Shown: positions 1-7,532 of the stretch, one piece after another
Layout: each line of letters begins with the position of its first letter
How positions within the stretch are numbered: the stretch's first letter is position 1
NCBI GenBank assembly: GCA_017849315.1
Contig: JAFIHQ010000145.1
Coordinates: 1-14,714 of the forward strand
DNA: 14,714 bases
Reading direction: 5' to 3'
Source: Treponema sp.
GTDB taxonomy: Bacteria > Spirochaetota > Spirochaetia > Treponematales > Rectinemataceae
Position numbers and translations under genes: made by a program
Notes under the pieces: model-generated
Seen by the model: only the letters and a program-made list of their open reading frames with translations
The model's database searches: none
Told to the model about the DNA's origin: nothing

Positions 1-309
1 GCCTTCCCGCTCTGCCATCTCTTCACTCGCCAACGTCGGCCCAAATCCTCTGTATTTCTCTTTATACAGCGCCAGCACCTGGCTCCGTAGCTCCTGGTCT
101 GTACCGTGGTTCGACCTCCTCCCGGTTAGCCCGTGAATCAATCCCTTATCCCCCTGCTCTTTGTACTTCCGTACAAGCCGTTTCGCCTGCCGATAGCTTA
201 CTTTCAACCGTACGCTCCCCTCTTTCAAACTCAACTTCCCCTCAACCACCATCGCCAATACCTTGCTCCGTACAAGCTCTTTCTGTCCCATTGGTAATTT
301 CCCGGCCAT
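1..309 (-). CDS. ISNCY-family transposase, N-terminal part (runs off the window)
   Basis: A reading frame open from an ATG at 309 to the window edge gives 103 residues. It starts MAGKLPMGQKELVRSKV and contains a helix-turn-helix region (about residues 12-50) with the pattern of ISNCY/IS1202 transposases: a lysine/arginine-rich HTH ending in RQAKRLVRKYKEQGDKGL, then RRSNHG, then a segment around YRGFGPTLASEEMAE. The last segment matches the conserved 'FGPTLAxEkLAE' stretch of that group. The DDE catalytic domain would lie outside the window, so activity cannot be judged. The family call rests on recalled motifs, not a search. Other HTH-plus-integrase-core transposases (IS481-like) are the main alternative. 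Confidence 0.75.
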   Translation of the reverse strand, partial: MAGKLPMGQKELVRSKVLAMVVEGKLSLKEGSVRLKVSYRQAKRLVRKYKEQGDKGLIHGLTGRRSNHGTDQELRSQVLALYKEKYRGFGPTLASEEMAEREG

Positions 310-335
310 CCTCTTCTCTACACTACCATTCTACC

Positions 336-377
336 AGGGGGACATTTCTATTTTGGAAAATAGGGGGACATTTCTAT
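336..377. repeat. Two direct copies of a 16-bp motif in the IS end
   Basis: The motif AGGGGGACATTTCTAT occurs at 336-351 and again, identically, at 362-377, a spacing of 26 bp. The spacer contains the near-palindrome ATTTTGGAAAAT. The copies lie between the transposase start and the presumed IS terminus, where transposase-binding repeats are expected. Confidence 0.8.
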
Positions 378-405
378 CGGTGTTTGACACATATCATTGT
401 TTTTC

Positions 406-434
406 TTGACAGTAGGTGTAACGCACTATAGCAT
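406..434 (+). promoter_or_regulatory. Probable sigma-70 promoter for the AraC-type regulator gene
   Basis: A perfect -35 hexamer TTGACA (406-411) is followed after 17 bp by TAGCAT (429-434), which matches the -10 consensus at four of six positions. It begins 17 bp outside the presumed IS end and about 90 bp before the regulator start. A second TTGACA (384-389) lies in the IS terminus itself but has no -10 at a usable distance. Confidence 0.5.
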
Positions 435-488
435 ACAAAGGATGGTGATCCTGCTCGTTCCGCGGCGCAAGTATTCCTCACGTCTCTT

Positions 489-503
489 TTAGCATCTTGC
501 TAA
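489..503. repeat. Perfect inverted repeat in the leader of the regulator gene
   Basis: TTAGCA and TGCTAA form perfect 6-bp arms around a TCT centre, ending 8 bases before the GAGG ribosome-binding site at 512-515. It could be an operator for autoregulation or a small mRNA hairpin. The sequence alone does not decide between them. Confidence 0.45.
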
Positions 504-521
504 TGCACTGTGAGGTCTTCC

Positions 522-2720
522 ATGAAAGACAAGAGTTCGTTTACGAGGTTTTTCAACTTCTTTTTTGTCTCCATATTCTCGCTCTTTCTTCTCAATTCGT
601 TGTTGCTCCTCTATTTTTCGAACAGACTTGTCACGAGTGAAAACTCAAGAGTATATCTGCAAAAAGCCAATACTATTTCCCGGATATTCAACGATTCGCT
701 CTCAACGCCTCTGATGGAATCCGTCTTCGACCATTTTGGTACCTTGCAGAGTTCATCCATGATGAATTTCCTTATATATGAAAATGATAAACAGTTTGAA
801 ACCCAGCTTTCCAAGGATATCGTCAACGCCATTGTTCGGCACGAATGGCTGCGGAGTATCGTGGTATATCGTGAGGACGGCACTGTCGTAACAGACTTTA
901 CGATGCGCAGAAATCTTGCGAATCCACAGAAATCTGTTCAATTCGAGGGTATTGTCCGCGTTTTGGAAAAGAAAAAAACCGTGAATGGATGGATTGCCAA
1001 TCTACCCCTAGAAGGGGATGGGAAGCTTCTGGCGTACTATATGAAGTATCCCATGACAGACCCGGGGCGCAACCGTGGAATTGTACTTTATGTCATCGAT
1101 GCTTCTTTCCTGGAAAACCAGATTATTTCGGAAATTGACCCAACCGTGGAAAACGTAGTCATAGAAGACGAATCAGGCCAGATTCTTTACACCTATGGCA
1201 ATGCATCACTGCCTTTGTGGCTTAATGGTACCAAGCCTGACGATCTAACCCAGACCATGGTCTGGAAAGGGAATCAAAGAACGTGGCAAATGGTCTGGAG
1301 CCCTATCTCTAATCAGAATTTGTCGCTCGCCCTTACCGTTTCAATGGAAAAAATGCTTAAGCGACAAGTCTATTCCCTTCGTTTCAATCTCATTCTTGTG
1401 GTGGTACTTGCGGTCGGTCTGGTGATCTATTTGCTTTCCGTAAAGAACTATGTTCAGAATCCAATCTCAAAAACTTTAGACGCCTTGCGCGTTCTTGTCC
1501 AAGTGAAGGGAGATAAGTCAAAGAAGAAATCCTTTACGCAGGATGTAAAGCAAATCGTCGACGAAAACAAGAGTCTTATTCTCTTTCGTTGTGTGACGGA
1601 TCTTGTTACAACAGGGCTTGCAAGATCGGAGTTTGAGCAGATTTGTGGGATGGTGGGTTTACGCTTTTATAAGACCCCTTTCCACATGATTATGATCGAG
1701 CAAGCCTATAGCGCCGCAGATTTGACTGACGCTGGCGCGGGCGAATCTGGAGAGGCCGATTTTCTCAAGCTATGGGAGTCGTCGTTACCGAAAGATCGCG
1801 CAATTACGGTGCGATATGGAAGCCAGAAACTGTTGAGCGTTTGTTTTGTGGACAGTGACTATTCTGTTCATTTTGGGCAACTTTTTGCTTTTGCCGAAGA
1901 AACAGACTCAAATATCGTTATATCGCCGGCTATGGACGATACTCTTGATTGCTCAAAAACCTATACGTTGCTGGATATTGCCCTGGAAAACAAGATCTAT
2001 TATGGGTTTGGCAATATATTCCCTATGCCAAGCAATTCCAATCGGCAACTAGTGGCTTTGCCTTCCGAATCGCTCAAAGGTTTGCTCATGGGCGATCGGT
2101 ACGAGCAGTTCATGGGAACTCTTGGAGTCGACTTAAGGAATATGGAAAAAGAGAACATTCCTCCAGTAATAATCCGTGACTACTTTGTGAGGCTCTCTGG
2201 CACCATAAACGAAGTGTATCAAAGGAAGATCGGTGGAAAAGATATCGAGGAATTGTCTTATTTAACTATGAGAAAAGAAGTTGAGAGCCTGTCAGGGATG
2301 CAGGACTTTCTAGCATGGACAGAGAGAAAGATCGGTCTGCTCCAGAACACGGCTCAACAGGCCCGCAGGAACGATAACAAGGAACTTCTGGGAAGGATCC
2401 AGTCTTATATTTCCCAATCGATATTCCAAAACCTTACCGAGGAAAGCGTCGCAGAACACTTTGGTATCAGCGCAGGGTTTTTGAGTCGGCTTTTCAAGGA
2501 GTTCTATGCTGACGGGTTTAGCGGTTATCTTAAAGAATGCAAGCTTGAGGCTGCGGCTCAACTTTTGCGGGAGCACAAGTACAATAGTATTAATGGGCTT
2601 GCTGAAAGTCTCGGATACTTGTCGGCAGCGTATTTTTCAAGACAATTCAAACTCAAGTTTGGCATTTTGCCGAGTGAATATGCCAAACAGAGAGGAAGCT
2701 TGGTCACAAAAGACGCATAA
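522..2720 (+). CDS. Membrane-anchored AraC-family regulator with an extracytoplasmic Cache-like sensor
   Basis: This 732-residue protein resembles YesN-type regulators found beside CUT1 sugar transporters. Visible parts, in order, are: a TM helix (about residues 10-33); an extracytoplasmic region of about 250 residues in the place and of the length of a double-Cache sensor; a second TM helix (about 288-307); a cytoplasmic linker; and a C-terminal AraC DNA-binding domain (about 617-725). That domain has two HTH units, LTEESVAEHFGISAGFLSRL and one ending AAYFSRQFKLKFGILPSEY, the usual AraC signature. ATG at 522 was chosen because GAGG at 512-515 lies 6 bases upstream; a GTG at 510 would extend it by four residues but has no such site. 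It is the first gene of the sugar locus and probably activates the downstream transporter in response to an extracellular sugar. The ligand is unknown. Confidence 0.9.
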   Translation: MKDKSSFTRFFNFFFVSIFSLFLLNSLLLLYFSNRLVTSENSRVYLQKANTISRIFNDSLSTPLMESVFDHFGTLQSSSMMNFLIYENDKQFETQLSKDIVNAIVRHEWLRSIVVYREDGTVVTDFTMRRNLANPQKSVQFEGIVRVLEKKKTVNGWIANLPLEGDGKLLAYYMKYPMTDPGRNRGIVLYVIDASFLENQIISEIDPTVENVVIEDESGQILYTYGNASLPLWLNGTKPDDLTQTMVWKGNQRTWQMVWSPISNQNLSLALTVSMEKMLKRQVYSLRFNLILVVVLAVGLVIYLLSVKNYVQNPISKTLDALRVLVQVKGDKSKKKSFTQDVKQIVDENKSLILFRCVTDLVTTGLARSEFEQICGMVGLRFYKTPFHMIMIEQAYSAADLTDAGAGESGEADFLKLWESSLPKDRAITVRYGSQKLLSVCFVDSDYSVHFGQLFAFAEETDSNIVISPAMDDTLDCSKTYTLLDIALENKIYYGFGNIFPMPSNSNRQLVALPSESLKGLLMGDRYEQFMGTLGVDLRNMEKENIPPVIIRDYFVRLSGTINEVYQRKIGGKDIEELSYLTMRKEVESLSGMQDFLAWTERKIGLLQNTAQQARRNDNKELLGRIQSYISQSIFQNLTEESVAEHFGISAGFLSRLFKEFYADGFSGYLKECKLEAAAQLLREHKYNSINGLAESLGYLSAAYFSRQFKLKFGILPSEYAKQRGSLVTKDA

Positions 2721-2866
2721 CCGGTATTCTTGCGGAGCCAGCAAAAAAGTGTCATATAAATCAACTCTTTTATAGTTGCGTATCCTCGAAAAAGCAGGTT
2801 CATACTTTCGATATCAAGAGCTTATTCGCAATCGAGTTCAAGAAGCTCAAGAAGGAGGATACTGAA
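2721..2866 (+). promoter_or_regulatory. Leader region of the sugar-transport genes
   Basis: This 146-bp gap probably carries the AraC-controlled promoter, but no convincing -35/-10 pair is visible; TTGCGT (2777-2782) with downstream TTCATA or CATACT is only weak. That would suit an activator-dependent promoter. It contains a 9-bp tandem near-repeat, TCAAGAAGC/TCAAGAAGG (2838-2855), running into the strong ribosome-binding site GAAGGAGG (2851-2858). CAACT (2762-2766) and AGTTG (2774-2778) could form a weak hairpin that does not look like a strong terminator. Confidence 0.35.
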
Positions 2867-4141
2867 GTGGTCAAGAGAAAAGCTCGTCTTTTACTTGTAG
2901 CAGTACTGGTGCTTGCCTCGGTCTTTGCCATAGGAGCGCAGACAACATCCAACCCAGTGGAGTTGAATACGCTTTCTGGGCCTGGCGATCTAGACTTTTT
3001 GCTGCAACGTTTTCAGCAATTACAGACAGAAAAAGGCATAAAAGTGAACGTTAACGTGCTGCCATATGGCCGTGATGCTGTGATGAAGCTCGTAGCATCC
3101 TTCATGACAGGTGGTACGCAATACGACGTTTTTGTGCTTGATTGCATCGACGTTGCACAATATGCATCGGCTGGCTGGCTCTATCCAATCGACGATTTGG
3201 TAACCGATGCGTACAGAAAAGATATCATTCCATTTGCTAAGGACGGCATGACTTTCCAGGGCAAGTGGTATGGACTGCCATGGGCTTCGGAATGGAAATC
3301 CTTCATTTATAACGATGCAATGCTCAAGAAGGAGGGGCTAAAAGATTTTCCGCAAACGTGGAAGGATGTTGTAAACTATAGCCAAAAGCTCCAAAAAGAC
3401 AAAGTTGCAAAATACGCTACTGCATTCTCCTGGGCGCAAAAAGAATGCCTGATTTGCGACTTTGTGGCTCTTACCGGGTCGTTCGGTGGATCGTTCTTTG
3501 ATGACAACTTAAATCCAGTTTTCAATAAGGGTGGGGCAGTAGATGCACTACAGTGGATGATTGACAGCCTTTACAAGACCAAAATAGTCGATCCTGCTTC
3601 CCTGATGTGGACAGAGGACGATGTACGTGCAGCTATGCAGCAGGGTGACATTGCTTATTGTCTGTCTTGGGGAGGCAATCCTCTCGTGCCGATGAACAAT
3701 CCTGATCAGTCAAAAGTAGTGAACCAAGTTCAGATTGGTCTAATGCCATCGGTTGATGGAAAGCATCCTTATACGGTTTCCGGACCGATGGGCTGGGCGA
3801 TCAGCAAGAATACGAAGCATCCAAAAGAAGCATGGGAATTTGTGCAATTCATGGCCGGGCCCGAAGGCTCCAAGCTGGCACTGGAGAAGCAGGGTATCGC
3901 AGTTGGCTGGAAATCTGTCATTGGAGACCCGGATATTCAGAAGAAATTCCCCGAGTTAAAGAAAATGGCCATTCAATCCCAATACATCGTCAACAGGCCG
4001 GCAGTGCCATGGTACCATGAATTCAGCAGCATGCTCGCAGAAGAAATTCACAAGGCTTTGACAGGGCAGATGACTGCACAAAAGGCTTTGGACGAAGCGG
4101 CTGCAAAGACCCTAGAGATTAAGAAAGCATATCAAAAGTAA
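2867..4141 (+). CDS. Periplasmic sugar-binding protein of a CUT1 ABC transporter (solute-binding family 1)
   Basis: This 424-residue protein captures a sugar or oligosaccharide for the permeases that follow. The N-terminus is a signal peptide with a basic start (MVKRKAR), a hydrophobic core and a likely type I cleavage after residue 24 (AIGA|Q). No cysteine follows it, so it is soluble rather than a lipoprotein. The body has family-1 traits: a YDVFVLD segment (around residues 86-92), a YGLPWASEWKSFIYN stretch typical of the hinge and ligand region, and a C-terminal WEFVQFMAGPEGSKLALEKQ helix matching the usual 'FVKFLtspE' pattern. The length is normal. The start is GTG with GAAGGAGG eight bases upstream. 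The specific substrate cannot be read, but the adjacent GH4 enzyme suggests an alpha-linked oligosaccharide or uronide. Confidence 0.9.
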   Translation: MVKRKARLLLVAVLVLASVFAIGAQTTSNPVELNTLSGPGDLDFLLQRFQQLQTEKGIKVNVNVLPYGRDAVMKLVASFMTGGTQYDVFVLDCIDVAQYASAGWLYPIDDLVTDAYRKDIIPFAKDGMTFQGKWYGLPWASEWKSFIYNDAMLKKEGLKDFPQTWKDVVNYSQKLQKDKVAKYATAFSWAQKECLICDFVALTGSFGGSFFDDNLNPVFNKGGAVDALQWMIDSLYKTKIVDPASLMWTEDDVRAAMQQGDIAYCLSWGGNPLVPMNNPDQSKVVNQVQIGLMPSVDGKHPYTVSGPMGWAISKNTKHPKEAWEFVQFMAGPEGSKLALEKQGIAVGWKSVIGDPDIQKKFPELKKMAIQSQYIVNRPAVPWYHEFSSMLAEEIHKALTGQMTAQKALDEAAAKTLEIKKAYQK

Positions 4142-4170
4142 GTTGCATTGACATTTTTGGCAGTAGGGAT

Positions 4171-4231
4171 AGACAGCTGGAAACGGTAAAGGACCTTATG
4201 TGGGTTCCCAAGTAAACGTTTCCGGCTGGCT
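4171..4231 (+). terminator. Intercistronic stem-loop between binding-protein and permease genes
   Basis: Bases 4171-4185 pair with 4217-4231 over 15 positions with one mismatch and one G-U pair; the core arms are CAGCTGGAAACG and CGTTTCCGGCTG. The loop is about 31 bases. It is followed by CTTTCCCCTTTTGCC, which is pyrimidine-rich but not a clean U-tract. It may be a partial terminator or a 3'-protecting hairpin that keeps binding-protein mRNA in excess over permease mRNA. The palindrome AAACGTTT (4214-4221), LacI-like in style, overlaps the right arm. Confidence 0.55.
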
Positions 4232-4271
4232 TTCCCCTTTTGCCTGTTAGCAGCATAAGGAAATATCACCC

Positions 4272-5174
4272 ATGAAAAAGGCGCTTACGCTTGGTGCCCG
4301 AGACCGCAGATTAGGCTTTTATCTCTTGCTACCGAGCATTATCATTCTTTTTGCCATTATTGTGTATCCTATCGGCTATTCACTTTGGCTAAGCCTTCAT
4401 AATCTTAATATCAGCAATCCCCTAAAGGGTCAACAATTTGTCGGACTCAAGAACTACGTCGATATCCTCAAGTCCAACGACTGGTGGATGTCAATCTTGC
4501 GCATTCTCTACTTTGTGGCAGCGGATCTTGTTGTAGGAATCTCGTTAGGGCTTGCCGTAGCTTTGCTCTTGAACAAAGAGCGCAAAGGAAAACAGATCGT
4601 CCTAGCAATTATTGTTTTTCCTTATATTCTCGCGCCAATCGTCAACTCGCTCATTTGGAAGCTGATTTACGATCCCAATTACGGACCTCTGAACGGAATC
4701 CTGATGCAGCTAGGGCTCATAAAGGAGACAGTCGCATGGCTGTCAGACCCTTCGCTTGCAATGATTATGCTGATAATTGCCAACCTGTGGCAGGGGACTC
4801 CGTTCTCGATAATTCTTTTCTTGGCAGGCCTCAAGTCCATTCCAAAAGAAGAATATGAAGCTGCTGAAATAGATGGAGCTTCTGCTGTGGGATCGTTCCG
4901 ATATGTCACAATTCCTCATCTCATGCCCATTATGTACATGAATGTTGTTATGAAGACTATTGCGACTTTCAAGGTGTTCGACATTATCTATTCCTTGACT
5001 GGTGGAGGTCCAGGAGGAAGCACGACAGTCGTCGGCATGCTCATCTACAAGGAGTCGTTCGAGTATATGAAGTTTGGACAAGGCGCAGCTATGAGCTTCT
5101 TGCTCCTCTTGATTGTACTATGCTTCGTCATTGTCTATTCACGCATGTTTAAAGAGGAAAAATATGAAGATTAA
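4272..5174 (+). CDS. CUT1 sugar ABC transporter permease, MalF/LacF/MsmF-like
   Basis: This 300-residue inner-membrane protein has about six TM helices, the first at about residues 15-37. The cytoplasmic EAA loop that docks the ATPase is at 194-217 (EYEAAEIDGASAVGSFRYVT, then IPHL), and the family signature DIIYSLTGGGPGGSTT is at 237-252. It lacks the long N-terminal extension of enterobacterial MalF and has the usual size of the MsmF/LacF group. ATG at 4272 has AAGGA about ten bases upstream. Its 3' end overlaps the next permease gene by 11 bases, indicating translational coupling. It forms a heterodimer with that product. Confidence 0.95.
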   Translation: MKKALTLGARDRRLGFYLLLPSIIILFAIIVYPIGYSLWLSLHNLNISNPLKGQQFVGLKNYVDILKSNDWWMSILRILYFVAADLVVGISLGLAVALLLNKERKGKQIVLAIIVFPYILAPIVNSLIWKLIYDPNYGPLNGILMQLGLIKETVAWLSDPSLAMIMLIIANLWQGTPFSIILFLAGLKSIPKEEYEAAEIDGASAVGSFRYVTIPHLMPIMYMNVVMKTIATFKVFDIIYSLTGGGPGGSTTVVGMLIYKESFEYMKFGQGAAMSFLLLLIVLCFVIVYSRMFKEEKYED

Positions 5175-6024
5175 AGCTCGATCCGTGACGAACGGTGTCC
5201 AAATACTGCTCATTTTTCTCGTGGTCTTGACTGTTCTGCTGCCATTTTATTGGACGTTCAAGGTAAGTATTAGCCCTGAAAAAGAGATTCGCACGACGCC
5301 CATCAAATGGGGAATATCACAGCCTACGTTCAGGAATTATCGCGATATATTGTTCTCGTCTCCCAAGACGATCGGTACAGCTTATACATTTAAAGTTGGC
5401 CTGATTAATAGCCTTTTGGTAAGTGTCATAACAACAGTTATCACTGTCTTCCTAGGCTCTCTGGGAGCATATGCTCTTACTCGGTTAAAGATCAGACACG
5501 CCAACGTGATGACCTTTTTTGTTTTGTTGACTCAAATGCTTCCTCCTATTCTCCTTATCATTCCGCTTTACTTTACAGCCAACCAATTGAACCTCCTCAA
5601 TACAAAAACCCTTTTGGTCATTTGCTACGTAGCTATGAACTTGCCGCTTTGTATATGGATCATGCGGGGCTACTTTGTGACATTGCCTTCTGCGATTGAA
5701 GAATCAGCTTTGATAGATGGCTGTGGACGAATGGGTGCGCTTTTTAGAATTGTTATGCCGCTATCGGGGCCAGCGCTTTTTACTGCTGGACTTTTTGTGT
5801 TCAACTCGGCTTGGAACGAGTTCCTTTTTGCACTTACTTTTACCTCGGATCTCAAGGCCAAGACAATGACGGTTGCAATGGCAGAGATGATTGGCCGTTT
5901 TAGAACAGATTATGGGTTAATGGCGACGAGCGGTATTCTGGGGAGTATTCTGCCACTCATTTTTGTCGCTTTCTTCCAAAAGTATCTTGTAAGCGGCATA
6001 ACCGGTGGAGCCGTAAAACAATAG
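5164..6024 (+). CDS. CUT1 sugar ABC transporter permease, MalG/LacG/MsmG-like
   Basis: This 286-residue partner permease has an N-terminal TM helix (about 11-30), a further five or so hydrophobic segments, the EAA loop at 178-199 (EESALIDGCGRMGALFRIVM) and the MalG-type WNEFLFALTFTSD motif at 217-229. ATG at 5164 was chosen because AGAGGAAA lies just upstream and the product then starts MKIKARSV, a normal short basic N-terminus. An upstream in-frame ATG at 5113 would add 17 residues inside the preceding gene and has no better ribosome-binding site. It overlaps the upstream gene by 11 bases and is followed by the GH4 gene after 29 bases, so they are probably one operon. No ATPase gene follows. 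Confidence 0.94.
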   Translation: MKIKARSVTNGVQILLIFLVVLTVLLPFYWTFKVSISPEKEIRTTPIKWGISQPTFRNYRDILFSSPKTIGTAYTFKVGLINSLLVSVITTVITVFLGSLGAYALTRLKIRHANVMTFFVLLTQMLPPILLIIPLYFTANQLNLLNTKTLLVICYVAMNLPLCIWIMRGYFVTLPSAIEESALIDGCGRMGALFRIVMPLSGPALFTAGLFVFNSAWNEFLFALTFTSDLKAKTMTVAMAEMIGRFRTDYGLMATSGILGSILPLIFVAFFQKYLVSGITGGAVKQ

Positions 6025-6053
6025 GTCAATAAGTCAATTATTGGAGGTAGACA

Positions 6054-7430
6054 ATGTCTAGGAAGAAAATAGTCGTAATCGGAGCTGGTAGCGCATCGTT
6101 CGGTATTTCGACCTTAGCCGGCATTATGCGAAACAAGGATCTGCAAGAAAGCGAATTGTGCTTGGTTGATATAGATCAGCAGGGGCTTGAGGGTATCTCT
6201 AAATTGGCCAATCGAATGAATACTGAGTGGGGTAGCAATATGCATATTCGGGCCTCGCAGCAGCGGACCGAAATGTTACCAGGTGCCGATTTCGTCGTGC
6301 TCTCTATAGCAGTAGACAGAGAAAATCGCTGGAGAATCGACTACGAACTCGCAAAAGAATATGGAATCATGCACTATGCAGAAAATGGCGGGCCTGCTGC
6401 ACTTTTCCATACTGCAAGAAACTTGGCTCAGATAATGCCAATCGTTGCCGATATGGAACGCCTCTGCCCGAATGCCTACCTACTCAACTTCACAAACCCG
6501 GTTCCAAGGATCGTTCGTGCAATTCGTCGCTATTCTTCTATCAAGGCAATCGGCATTTGTCACCAATTGAGTTTTGGGTACATGATGGCAGGATACGTGC
6601 TTGCGCGTGATTTGGGGATCGATGCCCCACCGGATTATCGCTTTGTCTGGACGGATGATTCGAGCAAGACAGAACGCAAAATCTATGAACAGGCAATGCA
6701 GAAAATCGATATTTTGGCTGCAGGAATCAACCATTTTACATGGATGCTCGATGTAAGAACAAGAGCTGGAGATGATGTTTATGAGCTTTTGAAGCGTAGA
6801 TTCCTGGAGGCTCCAGCAGATTTTGAGCCACTTACTCAGGAGATGATAAGAATTTTCGACTGCGTTCCAGTACCTGGCGATTGTCACCTATGCGAGTATC
6901 TGCCTTATACGCACAACATGCACAGAAATACGTGGTCAAAGTACAATATTCAGATGTACGACCTGGATCGGGGCGCTAATAACCGTGAGCGAATGTGGAA
7001 CGATATTGCAAGGATGGGAGAAGGCTCGGCCTCTATCGATGAATTGAAGCTGGCTCATACTGAACGGGCCGAGCTTATTATGGGTGCAATGGCGACAAAC
7101 AGCCATGCCTATGAGGCAGCCATAAACCTGCCCAATAAAGGATACATTTCAAATCTGCCAGAAGACTCAATAGTCGAAGTACCCGCAGTTGTGGATGCGG
7201 GTGGAGTGCATGGGCTATGCGTTGGTGAGTTGCCGGAGCCAGTTGCGGAAATGTGCAGACGTCAAATCGCAATAGTCGATTTGGCCGTCGAAGCAGGCGT
7301 AAAGGGTGATCGAAAAGCTGCGATCCAGGCCCTCGCACTTGATCCCATGGTAGATGATCCATCGCTGGCGAATGTGCTTTTTTCCCGATACTTGGAGGCT
7401 CACAAGGATTTCTTGCCCCAATTTGCCTAG
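6054..7430 (+). CDS. Glycoside hydrolase family 4 enzyme (NAD- and metal-dependent alpha-glycosidase)
   Basis: This 458-residue cytoplasmic enzyme belongs to GH4, a family that uses NAD+ oxidation at C3, elimination and re-addition with a divalent metal. Visible features are a Rossmann start VVIGAGSASFG (residues 7-17), an acidic residue ending strand 2 (LVDID), the NFTNPVPRI segment (145-153), the metal-binding Cys169-His170 in CHQL, and GINHFTW with His227. The length is typical. GH4 activities are usually told apart by the motif starting at this Cys; as I recall, CHSV goes with alpha-galactosidases, CHEV with alpha-glucosidases, CHGx with uronidases, CDMP and CNVP with phospho-glucosidases. 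CHQL matches none, so the substrate stays open. Import by an ABC system rather than a PTS favours an unphosphorylated substrate. GGAGG at 6043-6047 supports the start. Alternatives are LplD-like or MelA/AglA-like activity. Confidence 0.92.
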   Translation: MSRKKIVVIGAGSASFGISTLAGIMRNKDLQESELCLVDIDQQGLEGISKLANRMNTEWGSNMHIRASQQRTEMLPGADFVVLSIAVDRENRWRIDYELAKEYGIMHYAENGGPAALFHTARNLAQIMPIVADMERLCPNAYLLNFTNPVPRIVRAIRRYSSIKAIGICHQLSFGYMMAGYVLARDLGIDAPPDYRFVWTDDSSKTERKIYEQAMQKIDILAAGINHFTWMLDVRTRAGDDVYELLKRRFLEAPADFEPLTQEMIRIFDCVPVPGDCHLCEYLPYTHNMHRNTWSKYNIQMYDLDRGANNRERMWNDIARMGEGSASIDELKLAHTERAELIMGAMATNSHAYEAAINLPNKGYISNLPEDSIVEVPAVVDAGGVHGLCVGELPEPVAEMCRRQIAIVDLAVEAGVKGDRKAAIQALALDPMVDDPSLANVLFSRYLEAHKDFLPQFA

Positions 7431-7447
7431 ACCCCAATTTACCTAGA
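7416..7447 (+). repeat. 16-bp tandem duplication across the GH4 stop codon
   Basis: CCCCAATTTGCCTAGA (7416-7431) is followed directly by CCCCAATTTACCTAGA (7432-7447), with one difference in 16 bases. The first copy contains the GH4 stop codon TAG; the second repeats it outside the gene. It looks like a slippage duplication. Confidence 0.85.
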
Positions 7448-7532
7448 AAATCATCCGGGAGAAGACATCCCAAGAGTCGGATTTCAAGTAACCAATATTT
7501 TCCCCGAATACTTGTTCCTCCAAACGATAGTT

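Larger units (their letters stand above)
1..389 (-). mobile_element. Left end of an ISNCY/IS1202-like insertion sequence (partial)
   Basis: This is the outer end of an insertion sequence that continues beyond the window start. It holds the first part of a transposase on the minus strand and, upstream of it, about 80 bp of terminal sequence. Read on the minus strand the element appears to begin at 389 with TGTCAAACACCGATAG, a typical-looking IS terminus starting with TG. The exact boundary and any target-site duplication cannot be confirmed because the other end is not visible. Two copies of a 16-bp motif lie in the terminal region and probably bind transposase. Confidence 0.65.

Noticed and set aside
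384..412. Hybrid promoter using the IS-borne TTGACA
   Set aside because: The sequence 16-18 bp downstream (around 406-412) is not a -10 hexamer.
510..521. GTG at 510 as start of the AraC-type regulator
   Set aside because: The GAGG site at 512-515 would then lie inside the gene; ATG 522 has ideal spacing to it.
5113..5163. Earlier ATG for the second sugar permease
   Set aside because: It lies deep in the preceding gene without a ribosome-binding site, and the added residues do not resemble a permease N-terminus.
6480..6887. 135-codon minus-strand frame inside the GH4 gene
   Set aside because: It is antisense to conserved GH4 motifs; no ribosome-binding site or domain is seen.
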